Assembly: GCF_013377015.1 (NCBI RefSeq)
Contig: NZ_JACABA010000001.1
Location: forward strand, 1,321,491-1,385,490
From: Rhodopseudomonas sp.
Lineage (GTDB): Bacteria > Pseudomonadota > Alphaproteobacteria > Rhizobiales > Xanthobacteraceae
Length of the DNA stretch: 64,000 bases
Direction: 5' to 3'
Shown: in pieces, positions 18,947 to 26,866 of the stretch
Position numbering within the stretch: position 1 is the first letter of the stretch
Layout of the letters: each line of letters starts with the position of its first letter
Program-made: the position numbers and the translations under genes
The notes under the pieces: model-generated
Database searches by the model: none
What the model was told of the DNA's origin: nothing
Seen by the model: the letters and a program-made list of their open reading frames with translations, nothing else

Positions 18947-19726
18947 TCACGTCGCCGGCGCTGGTCCAACATCGCGGCCGCGCCACTTCTTCAGCCGCAG
19001 CCGGTACAGCGGCCAGGCGAACCGGGTCAGCGCCGCGTCGACCCGCGCATCGGTCAGCCGCGTCCGCGACCAGCGATAGATCAGCCCGTGCAGCAGCCAA
19101 ATCACCAGGAAGGTGACCAGGCCGGCGATCGCCACGTCGGTGAAGAAATGCCCGCCGAACGCCATCCGCAGCCCCGAGGTGACGACGCCGAACAATGTGG
19201 CGGCGGCGTAGGCGGCGGGCCGCCACGGCGGCGGCGCCAGCGCCGCCGGCGCATAGGTCCAGAACGCGGTGGCGCCCTCGCCGGAGAAGAACGAACAGTT
19301 CTTCGGGCACGAGCCGCGCGGGTCCCACCACGGCACGAACTGGTTGGCGCCGGAGAACTCGGTGACGAAGATCGGTCGCGGCCGGCCCCAATGGCTCTTG
19401 AAGGTGAGGTTGGTGAGGATGCCGGCGGCGAGCGTGATGCTGATCAGCAGGAACGCCACGGTCCGTCCGGCGACCAGCAGTGGCTTGTCGGGTCGCGCCA
19501 GCTTCACGATCAGCGCGACGATCGACGGCGCGGCGAAGCCCCAGGCGATCCACATCGCGGCTTCGCGGGCGAAATTGGCCGCGGTCACCGCCCTGAGCGG
19601 AAAGGTTCTGGTGGCAGGGTCGTAGAACAGCCCGGCCAGCCAGAGGTCGAGCCCGGGAAACAGCCCGAACAACAGCCCGACCACGGCGAACAGCCCGAGC
19701 GCTATGAAAAGTCCGGTCCGGTTCAT
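18947..19726 (-). CDS. PAP2-family phosphatase, integral membrane
   Basis: A 259-residue protein with about six hydrophobic helices. The three phosphatase motifs are present in order: LTFKSHWGRPRPIFV (KxxxxxxRP variant), SFFSGEGATAFW (PSGH position read as FSGEG, Ser/Gly kept but His replaced), and GGHFFTDVAIAGL (SRxxxxxHxxxD variant, with His and Asp). The family dephosphorylates undecaprenyl pyrophosphate, phosphatidic acid or lipid A. The missing His in motif 2 is a variant also seen in LpxE/LpxF-like groups, so the substrate is uncertain. It lies downstream of the amine-oxidase gene on the same strand. Confidence 0.82.
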   Translation of the reverse strand: MNRTGLFIALGLFAVVGLLFGLFPGLDLWLAGLFYDPATRTFPLRAVTAANFAREAAMWIAWGFAAPSIVALIVKLARPDKPLLVAGRTVAFLLISITLAAGILTNLTFKSHWGRPRPIFVTEFSGANQFVPWWDPRGSCPKNCSFFSGEGATAFWTYAPAALAPPPWRPAAYAAATLFGVVTSGLRMAFGGHFFTDVAIAGLVTFLVIWLLHGLIYRWSRTRLTDARVDAALTRFAWPLYRLRLKKWRGRDVGPAPAT

Positions 19727-19833
19727 GGCGGCGGTTTAGCCGAGGCCACAGCGGATGAAAAGGCTGCGCCCGGGCCAGGACGGGCGCGCCATCCCGGCGG
19801 GCCGACCCAATTCGCGACGTCGATCGCGCCTGG

Positions 19834-21264
19834 TCAGTCGAAAGCCCGTTCGGCCGCTGACGGCCGCTGGTCTCTGGGCCTCGTTCGCGGCGCGCGCCGG
19901 CGGCCCTCGGGTGCCGCGGGCACATCCGCCCTCAACGCGCCAATCCGCTTCAGTGCGGCCTCGGCTGTCCGCTCGCCGGAGTCCCAGGCGCCATGGACCG
20001 TTCCCCACAGCGTCTCATGGGTGGCTTCACCAGCCAGAAACAGACTGCCGAGCGGCTCGGCCAGAACTTTCCGTGAAGGCTGCCCGCCGGGTGCCGCTGC
20101 CGACATCGCGCCGAGCGCGAAAGGCGCCGCGTTCCAGCGTGTCGCGCTGGAGCGCCTAACCGACGCGGCGATGTCGCTGCCGAACAGCTTCGTCAGCCAT
20201 TCGACCGCGAATGCCCGCATCGCCGCATCGCCTTGGGCCGACAGATCGCGGCCGAACCCGCCGGCGACATCGAGCATGCACAGCGACGAGTCGCCGATGT
20301 TGGCAAACAGTGCGGCAGTGCGCGCCCCGGCGCTCTGCTCGATCATCACCTCGTCCTTGGAAAGTCCGAGCGGATCGCCCGACAGTTGCAGCGCGATGCG
20401 ATCGAAACTGCCGAGGCTGAGCTTCGTGACGGCATCGACCTGCCGCTTCGGAAGCTCAGGTGTGAATTTGATCGCGCCGGAACTGAGCACATTGGTCGAC
20501 GCCGTCACGATCACGGCGCGCGCGGAAATCTTGCCGGCCGGCGTCTCGACGCTGACCTCGCGTCCGCCCCACACGATCCGCGTCGCCGGCGTCGACAGCG
20601 CCACCGGCACCGGCTCCGCGAGCTTTCCGATCAGCGTTCCCACCCCTTGGCGGCACGCGATCAAGGCGCTGCGGTCCTGCGCGCGAGCCTGGTCCATCGC
20701 CGACAAGTCCTTCAAGTCCTTGCCGGAGGCATAGGGACCGAGCACGAATTCGACGGTCGCGGCCCAGTTGCCGAGATCCGCCGGCAAGGCCGCGGCGCAG
20801 GCGACATCGGCCTTGCCGTGCGATGCCTCGTCGATGGCGCGGTTGGCGCGGACCAGCGTTGCGAGAAAGTCCTCGGTTTCGCTGGCCCTGGCATTGCGTC
20901 GACCGACCCTAATCCGTTGTCCCGGCGGCGCCGGAGCGATGTCGAGTCCGACCGAACGCGCCAGTTTGACCATCGGATTGGTGTCGGGATTATGCAGCCA
21001 TCGCGCGCCGCGATCGAACGGCAGCCCGAAACTGGCGGTATCGGTCTGGCATCGCCCGCCGATTTGCCCGGTGGCCTCGATGACGATCACCTTGCGGTTC
21101 GCCGCCATGATCCGCCGCGCCGCGGCGATGCCGGCGGCGCCGGCGCCGACTACGACCACATCGGCCTCGCGCGGCACCGGCACCGCGCGGGTCCGGGTGC
21201 CGAACATCGGCGTCAATGCAAGACTCGCGGACGCCGTCAGGAAGCCGCGGCGCGAAATTGTCAT
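19834..21264 (-). CDS. Tat-exported FAD-dependent amine oxidase
   Basis: A 476-residue flavoprotein. The N-terminus MTISRRGFLTASASLALTPM is a twin-arginine signal, so it is exported folded with FAD bound. The dinucleotide-binding motif VVVVGAGAAGIAAARRIM (34-51) and the acidic end of the second strand, IEATGQIGGRC, are typical of the monoamine-oxidase family. The second FAD contact near the C-terminus, LFLAGEATHETLWGTVHGAWDSGERTA, is complete. The last 30 residues are basic and low-complexity (RRRAPRTRPRDQRPS), an unusual tail. Substrates of periplasmic members include polyamines and aromatic amines; none can be assigned here. Confidence 0.85.
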   Translation of the reverse strand: MTISRRGFLTASASLALTPMFGTRTRAVPVPREADVVVVGAGAAGIAAARRIMAANRKVIVIEATGQIGGRCQTDTASFGLPFDRGARWLHNPDTNPMVKLARSVGLDIAPAPPGQRIRVGRRNARASETEDFLATLVRANRAIDEASHGKADVACAAALPADLGNWAATVEFVLGPYASGKDLKDLSAMDQARAQDRSALIACRQGVGTLIGKLAEPVPVALSTPATRIVWGGREVSVETPAGKISARAVIVTASTNVLSSGAIKFTPELPKRQVDAVTKLSLGSFDRIALQLSGDPLGLSKDEVMIEQSAGARTAALFANIGDSSLCMLDVAGGFGRDLSAQGDAAMRAFAVEWLTKLFGSDIAASVRRSSATRWNAAPFALGAMSAAAPGGQPSRKVLAEPLGSLFLAGEATHETLWGTVHGAWDSGERTAEAALKRIGALRADVPAAPEGRRRAPRTRPRDQRPSAAERAFD

Positions 21265-21629
21265 GTCATGGTTTCCGAAAATTTGAACATCATGGGAACG
21301 CTCTGGTGTCGCGGCTCAGAATTCTCGCTTCGCCCTCGCTGCCAGTCCGTGACGCCAATTTCCGAACCAAACCCGCACCAAGACCTTTGTTTTCCGGTAT
21401 TTTTCGATTTCCCGTGTCGTTTCGAATCCGAATTTCGCGCAACGACCGTGCCGCAAAGCAGGCAAACTTCCGATTCAGGACACCGAGAACTTGCCGTAAC
21501 GTCGAAGCCGCCGCAACCGTATTGGTAAATCAATCGCAACCAACGAACCCGGCCAATGAACCAAATTGCAATGGCTTTCGACCATCATGAAAGACGACAG
21601 CGGCAGAACGACCGCGGGGGGTGACCATC
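21265..21629. other. Intergenic region, no gene seen
   Basis: These 365 bases separate two divergent genes, the Tat amine oxidase and the YiiX-like gene. The region is richer in A and T than its neighbours and should hold two promoters. I see no convincing small gene, RNA or strong inverted repeat. A GGGGGGTG ribosome site lies at its right end. Confidence 0.5.
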
Positions 21630-22604
21630 ATGGGCTTCATGCTCGATACGGTCGGGAAACTGATCTCCGGCTACCTTCAGAAGGAGGTGCCGGGATACGA
21701 GCCGTTCACGCCGAGCGATCCGGAACATTTGCGCAGCATCATGCAGCCGGGCGACGTGCTGCTGGTGGAAGGCAACAGCCGGATCTCCGGCATCATCAAA
21801 TATCTGACACAGTCGACCTGGTCACACGGCGCGCTCTATGTCGGACCTATCGACGGCGCGGTCGAGCCGGACGGCGAACCGCACGTGCTGATCGAGGCCA
21901 ATATCGGCGAGGGCGTCACCTCATCACCGCTGTCGAAGTACTTTCCCTATCACACGCGACTGTGCCGGCCGGTCGGGCTGTCCTTCGAGGACCGCCATAC
22001 GGTGTGCCGCTATGCCATCAACCGGATCGGCTTCGGCTATGACACCAAGAACATCCTGGACCTGATGCGATATCTGTTTCCGCTGCCGGTTCCGCAACGC
22101 TGGCGCCGGCGCATGATCGCGATCGGATCGGGCGACCCCACCAAGATCATTTGCTCGGCGCTGATCGCGCAGGCGTTCGACGCCGTGCGCTACCCGATCC
22201 TGCCGAAGATCACCCGCGCCGGCAGCCGCAAGGCGCGCCGCGAGATCCTGCACATCCGCGATTCATCGCTGTACATGCCGCGCGACTTCGACATCTCGCC
22301 CTATTTCGAGATCGTCAAGCCGACCATCGTCAGCGGCTTCGACTACACCTCGCTGCATTGGGCCGACAAGCAAAAGCCGCTCGGGGAGGTAGCGGGTCTA
22401 TTCGATCCGTTTCAGCATGCAGTGGAAGCCGCGCCGCCGCTCGTTCCTGAAGCGCCTGACCCGGAAACGCCGGCTCCGGCCAAAGAAGTGAGCTTCGTCG
22501 AGCGGGAGCGGAGCATCGAGGATTTTTCCCGGATCGACCGGGTTTCGGCGCATCAGCCGGATCGCGTCGCCCCATGCGGGCGAGCGCTAGAACGGGTGGC
22601 TTGA
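21630..22604 (+). CDS. YiiX/YebB-like NlpC/P60-superfamily cysteine hydrolase
   Basis: ATG 21630 follows a strong GGGGGGTG ribosome site and gives 324 residues. The permuted papain-like fold of the YiiX family is recognisable. MQPGDVLLVEGNSRISGIIKYLTQSTWSHGALYVG contains the catalytic His (SHGALYVG). HVLIEANIGEGV follows, and KIICSALIAQAFDAV near residue 180 supplies the catalytic Cys. The last 80 residues are a disordered, Pro/Glu-rich tail. Members of this superfamily hydrolyse peptide, amide or lipid-linked bonds; this branch is uncharacterised. No signal peptide is seen. Confidence 0.78.
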   Translation: MGFMLDTVGKLISGYLQKEVPGYEPFTPSDPEHLRSIMQPGDVLLVEGNSRISGIIKYLTQSTWSHGALYVGPIDGAVEPDGEPHVLIEANIGEGVTSSPLSKYFPYHTRLCRPVGLSFEDRHTVCRYAINRIGFGYDTKNILDLMRYLFPLPVPQRWRRRMIAIGSGDPTKIICSALIAQAFDAVRYPILPKITRAGSRKARREILHIRDSSLYMPRDFDISPYFEIVKPTIVSGFDYTSLHWADKQKPLGEVAGLFDPFQHAVEAAPPLVPEAPDPETPAPAKEVSFVERERSIEDFSRIDRVSAHQPDRVAPCGRALERVA

Positions 22605-22675
22605 GCCGCCAAAGACGACCGACGACGCTGCGGCCTGAAATACAACCCGCAGCCCATTCGCGGTGAGTTCGGGAG

Positions 22676-24919
22676 TCAGGCCACCTGAGCGGGCGCGGTT
22701 TCCGCCCCGAATTGGCCGACTGTCGCCGCGCTGCTCTGCAGGCCCAACAATCCGACGATTTCCTCGTTCGGCCGCGCCTGGCTGAATAGAAAACCCTGCG
22801 CCTCGTGGCAGCCCTCGGCGCGAAGCCAGCTCAGTTCCGCTTCGGTCTCGACGCCCTCGGCGGTGATGGTGACGCCGAGCCCCATGCCGAGGCTGATAAT
22901 CGACCGCACGATGGCCTGCGATTCACGATTGCCGCACAGATCACGAATGAACGACTGGTCGATCTTGATCTTGTCGAACGGAAAGCTGCGCAGATAGCTC
23001 AACGATGAATAGCCGGTGCCGAAATCGTCCATTGAAATCCGCACACCCAGCGCCCTCAGCGCATGCAGTGTCGCCAGCACTTGGCTGCTCTTTTCCAGCA
23101 ACAGCGTCTCGGTGATTTCGAGCTCCAGTCGCCGCGGCGGCAGGCCGGAATGCTTCAGTACATCCATCACTACCGACAACAGGTTGCCGACCCGGAACTG
23201 CAACGGCGACAGATTGACCGCGACCCGGACTTCGTCGGGCCAGTTCGCGGCATCCTTGCAGGCGGATTTCAGGATCTGGGCGCCGAGCATATTAATCAGC
23301 CCTGTGTCCTCGGCCACCGGGATAAATTCCGCCGGCGATATCATGCCTCGCTCGGGATGCGGCCAGCGCACCAGCGCCTCGCAGCCGGTGATACGGCCGT
23401 CGGCGAGGCCGATCAGCGGCTGATAATACGGCCGCAACACCTCGTCTTGAATCGCGGAGCGCAAATCCAGCTCGATCTTGCGGCGGGATTGCGCGCGCGC
23501 ATCCATCCCCGGCTCGAAGAAACTGAACGTCCCTCGCGAATCTTTCTTCGCCCGCGACAGCGCCATGTCGGCGTTCATCAGCAGCTTTTCCGAATCGTCG
23601 CCGTCGCCGGGCGCGACTGCGATGCCGATGCTGGCGCCGATCACCACCGATTGGCCGTCCAGCAGATACGGCTCGGCGACCGCGTGCAACAATCGCTTAG
23701 CCAGCAGGACCACATCTTCGGGGCGGCTGATCCCGCCCTGAACGATCGCAAATTCGTCGGAGTTGAGCCGGGCGAGCGGGTCCTCCTCGCGCAGCGTAGA
23801 GCGCAACCGCCGCGCCACGCCGCGCAGCAGCTTGTCGCCGACCGCGTGACCCAGCGTGTCGTTCACCGCCTTGAAATTGTCGATGCCGAGAAACAGCACC
23901 GCGATCTTTTCCGAACTGCGTCTAGTGTGGGCCAGCATTTCGTCGAGACGCTTGCGCAGCGAATTGCGGTTGGGCAGTCCAGTCAGCCCGTCATGCTGGG
24001 CCATGAAGGCGAGACGCATCTCGGCGCGCTTGCGCTCGGTGATGTCCATCAGCGCCAGCAACACCGCAGGCTCGTCGCCATAGGTCAACTGCCGGGAATA
24101 GATCGCCAGATCGATCAGCGACCCGTCAGCCTTGACGTGCTTCCAGGTCCGCGCGGCGCGCTCGTCGCTGGTCTGATCCCCGGCCCACGGCAGCTCGGTT
24201 TCGAAGGCCTGCAGGCGGCGGATCGTGAGCGACGCGAATTCCGAGGACGAATAGCCGTAATGCTCGACGGCCGCGTCGTTGACGGCGAGAATCCGTTCGT
24301 CCTTGAGCCCGCAGACGATCATCGGCACCGGATTGCTGTCGAACATCAGCCGGAACGACGCCTCGCGCTGCTTCAGCTCGGTGATATCGACCCGCAGGCC
24401 GACGATGCCGCCGTCGGCGGTGACCCGCTCTTCGATCTGGATGCAACGGCCGTCGGCGAGAATTTGCTCATGACGCTCGCCTGGATGAAACAAACGGTCG
24501 ATCCGTTCAGCGATCCATTCCTCCTCGCGGCCCTTGGCCTCGGGATAGTCGCCGCGCTCGACGCCGATCCGGATGGTGTCCTGGATCCTGGCATCGGGCG
24601 CAAATAGATCGGCGCTGCGATTGTAGATTTCGGCGTAGCGCTTGTTCCAGAGGATGTAGCGTCCCTCAGCGTCAAGAAACACGATGCCCTGCGGCAGGAT
24701 CTCGATCGCCTCGCGCAACCGTTCGTGCGACTTTCTCGCCTCCGCGATCGCGGCATCTGCGGCTGCGCGCTCGCGCACGATGGCGCCGGCTTCGGACTGC
24801 AGCGGCCGCGCTCTGATCAGCAATTTCGTGCCTGATTTCAGCAGCCGGCCGCACGTGGTCGCCCGAACCCGCGCCACCCGTTTGAGCAGCTTCTTTCGTT
24901 TTGGCCGAACTCTTGGCAT
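22676..24919 (-). CDS. PAS-PAS-GGDEF-EAL protein; probable c-di-GMP phosphodiesterase with degenerate GGDEF
   Basis: From ATG 24919 the protein has 747 residues. A basic N-terminus precedes a helical segment and a PAS domain (about 68-180, LPQGIVFLDAEGRYILWNKRYAEIYNRS), a second PAS (about 185-300, MFDSNPVPMIVCGL), then GGDEF (about 305-465) and EAL (about 480-735). The cyclase active site reads RLNSDEFAIV (386-390), so GGDEF is NSDEF, probably inactive for synthesis. EAL motifs look intact: CEALVRW, the Asn in VAVNLSPLQF, ITETLLLE, MDDFGTGYSS and TAEGVETEAE. It should hydrolyse c-di-GMP in response to PAS-sensed signals. There is no transmembrane segment. Confidence 0.88.
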   Translation of the reverse strand: MPRVRPKRKKLLKRVARVRATTCGRLLKSGTKLLIRARPLQSEAGAIVRERAAADAAIAEARKSHERLREAIEILPQGIVFLDAEGRYILWNKRYAEIYNRSADLFAPDARIQDTIRIGVERGDYPEAKGREEEWIAERIDRLFHPGERHEQILADGRCIQIEERVTADGGIVGLRVDITELKQREASFRLMFDSNPVPMIVCGLKDERILAVNDAAVEHYGYSSSEFASLTIRRLQAFETELPWAGDQTSDERAARTWKHVKADGSLIDLAIYSRQLTYGDEPAVLLALMDITERKRAEMRLAFMAQHDGLTGLPNRNSLRKRLDEMLAHTRRSSEKIAVLFLGIDNFKAVNDTLGHAVGDKLLRGVARRLRSTLREEDPLARLNSDEFAIVQGGISRPEDVVLLAKRLLHAVAEPYLLDGQSVVIGASIGIAVAPGDGDDSEKLLMNADMALSRAKKDSRGTFSFFEPGMDARAQSRRKIELDLRSAIQDEVLRPYYQPLIGLADGRITGCEALVRWPHPERGMISPAEFIPVAEDTGLINMLGAQILKSACKDAANWPDEVRVAVNLSPLQFRVGNLLSVVMDVLKHSGLPPRRLELEITETLLLEKSSQVLATLHALRALGVRISMDDFGTGYSSLSYLRSFPFDKIKIDQSFIRDLCGNRESQAIVRSIISLGMGLGVTITAEGVETEAELSWLRAEGCHEAQGFLFSQARPNEEIVGLLGLQSSAATVGQFGAETAPAQVA

Positions 24920-25247
24920 TCCCACGCCCCACTCGCATTCTGCCATTCGGTTGTGCGATAAGTGTCTGAAAAAACTGTGAAACACCGCTGCGAACGATTT
25001 CCATCGGCAAGCCCAGGCGACGCCATTGCCTGTTTCCAGGGCAGCGAAAGAAGCACAATGCGCGAACAATCGCACGAGTACACGTGACTTGGCTTGAATA
25101 ACCGTACAATTACGAGGATTGCATTCGGGCCTGCACAGCGCCTAGGCGGCTGTAAGATCCACCGCACGAAATTTTTGCAGCTATCGACAAGGTTACTAAT
25201 TAGTTACGACGCCGCGCCGGATGCGACTCAGACGGACCGTTGGCGGA
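24920..25247. other. Intergenic region, no gene seen
   Basis: These 328 bases upstream of the PAS-GGDEF-EAL gene contain in-frame codons up to an ATG at 25075 but no ribosome site or family-like sequence. I therefore read the region as promoter and leader. No strong hairpin or operator stands out. Confidence 0.45.
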
Positions 25248-25706
25248 TTAATTGGATATTTCGATCCGCGTATTACGCGGACCATCACGTTGCACCAGAT
25301 CGAACAGCGCCGCGGCATGCGCTGGGTGCAGCCGGACGCAGCCGTGCGATGCCGGCCCGCCGAGCCGAGACAGTTCGGTGGTGCCGTGGATGGCGTAGCC
25401 ATGATGGAAGAAGATAGAATTCGGCATCGGTGAGTTGTAGTACCGGCGCGAAAACCAGCGCCGCGCCATGCTCTGCGGCCGGAATACGCCGGTCGGCGTG
25501 CCGAAGCCCCGGCGCCCGGTCGAGACCGGCCAGTTGTAGAGCATCGTCCCGTCGACCATCACCGTCATTTGCTGGGACGACTTGTCGATGTGCACCACCA
25601 CGCCAGCTCGCGCCGGCGTGATCGCCAACACCGCCATCACGGCGATTGCCAACACGCCGGCAACCATCAGTTGGGGCCGCCACCAGCATGAGTCGTTTTT
25701 CGCCAT
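25248..25706 (-). CDS. L,D-transpeptidase (YkuD domain), secreted
   Basis: A 152-residue minimal YkuD enzyme. A hydrophobic signal segment (about 13-34, LMVAGVLAIAVMAVLAITPARA) leads to the periplasm. VHIDKSSQQMTVMVDGTMLYNWPVSTG is the start of the catalytic beta-sandwich, and AIHGT...LGGPASHGCVRLHPAHA carries the catalytic His and Cys (SHGCVR). It forms 3-3 crosslinks in peptidoglycan or attaches proteins to it. No separate LysM or PG-binding domain is present. It is divergent from mepA, another cell-wall gene, 205 bases away. Confidence 0.9.
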   Translation of the reverse strand: MAKNDSCWWRPQLMVAGVLAIAVMAVLAITPARAGVVVHIDKSSQQMTVMVDGTMLYNWPVSTGRRGFGTPTGVFRPQSMARRWFSRRYYNSPMPNSIFFHHGYAIHGTTELSRLGGPASHGCVRLHPAHAAALFDLVQRDGPRNTRIEISN

Positions 25707-25911
25707 GCTTCACGCCGCCCTGTTGTCGTTGCGGTCATGATGTCGTTGGGAAGGCCGCGCTGTAAAGATCGCGACGCCTTCGCGACGCTGGCAATCGAGG
25801 TTAAACTTAACCTCGGCGGTTGAGGCGTCATCGTCACAAGCATCGCGCTGCTCCCGTCAACGCGACCCGGCCCGGCTGATTTCGTCGCCGATTTGCGCTA
25901 TAGAGGTGGCG

Positions 25912-26847
25912 ATGAGACCTCGTCTGATTCTCACATTGCTGATGTTGCCTGCTGCGGTCGTCACAGCCGCGGTTGCGTTGGCGCAGGACAAGGGAACCAT
26001 TGATCCGAAGCCGCTGCCGCCGCTGACCAATCCCAACGATCCGAAACTCGCCGCCAAGGAGCTGTTCGGCCGCATGACCAAGCCGACGGCGGCTCCGGCG
26101 CAGGCGATCGGCTTCTATGCCAAAGGCTGCCTCGCCGGCGGCGAAGCGCTTCCGATCAATGGCGACACCTGGCAGGTGATGCGGCTGTCGCGCAATCGCA
26201 ATTGGGCGCATCCGGACGTGGTGACGTTGCTGAAGCGGCTGTCGCGCAAGGCCCACGATCTCGCCGGCTGGCCCGGCATCCTGGTCGGCGACATGGCGCA
26301 GCCGCGCGGCGGCCCGATGATCACCGGCCATGCCAGCCATCAGGTCGGACTCGACGCCGATATCTGGCTGACGCCGATGCCGAACCGGCCATTGTCGCGC
26401 AACGAGCGCGAGGAGATGTCGGCGGTGATGATGGTGCGGTCGGACCGGCTCGACATCGACCCGAACAACTGGACCCCGAGCCATCTGTCGGTGATCCGTG
26501 CCGCGGCGCAGGAACCGGCGGTGGAGCGGATCTTCGTCAACGCCGCGATCAAGAAGGCGCTGTGTCGCGAGGCCAAGGGCGATCGCAGCTGGCTCGCCAA
26601 GGTGCGGCCGATGTACGGTCACGATTACCACTTCCATGTGCGGATCAAATGCCCGGCCGGCAGTCCCGAATGCGAGTCGCAGCCGGTGCCGACGACGAGC
26701 GAAGGCTGCAGCGCCGGCGACTTCGCCTATTGGTTCAGCGAGCCGGTGCTGCATCCCAAACCGCCCACGACGCCGCCAAAGCCGAAGCCACCGATGACTT
26801 TGGCGGAGCTGCCAGCGGCCTGCCGTCAGGTCCTGCAGGCGCGCTGA
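25912..26847 (+). CDS. mepA: Penicillin-insensitive murein endopeptidase
   Basis: ATG 25912 follows AGAGG; an in-frame GTG lies six bases before but lacks spacing. The 311-residue protein has a signal peptide (LILTLLMLPAAVVTAAVALAQ) and the MepA metallopeptidase motifs. GHASHQVGLDADIWL holds the zinc His and Asp, LSVIRAAAQEPAVERIFVN is the conserved helix, and HDYHFHVRIKCP gives the remaining zinc ligands. Cysteines near 220-260 and 300 match the family disulfides. It cleaves D-Ala-meso-DAP crosslinks in the periplasm. A proline-rich linker (PPTTPPKPKPPMT) precedes the last helix. The stop codon lies inside a hairpin shared with the convergent antiporter gene. Confidence 0.92.
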   Translation: MRPRLILTLLMLPAAVVTAAVALAQDKGTIDPKPLPPLTNPNDPKLAAKELFGRMTKPTAAPAQAIGFYAKGCLAGGEALPINGDTWQVMRLSRNRNWAHPDVVTLLKRLSRKAHDLAGWPGILVGDMAQPRGGPMITGHASHQVGLDADIWLTPMPNRPLSRNEREEMSAVMMVRSDRLDIDPNNWTPSHLSVIRAAAQEPAVERIFVNAAIKKALCREAKGDRSWLAKVRPMYGHDYHFHVRIKCPAGSPECESQPVPTTSEGCSAGDFAYWFSEPVLHPKPPTTPPKPKPPMTLAELPAACRQVLQAR

Positions 26848-26866
26848 TCGCGGCGCATCGCGATCA
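26845..26866. terminator. Symmetric hairpin spanning both convergent stop codons
   Basis: TGATCGCG (26845-26852) and CGCGATCA (26859-26866) are perfect inverted repeats with a six-base loop. The left arm begins with the TGA of mepA and the right arm ends with the TCA that is the antiporter stop read on the other strand. There is no T-run, so a terminator role is tentative; an mRNA 3'-end stabiliser is equally possible. Confidence 0.45.
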
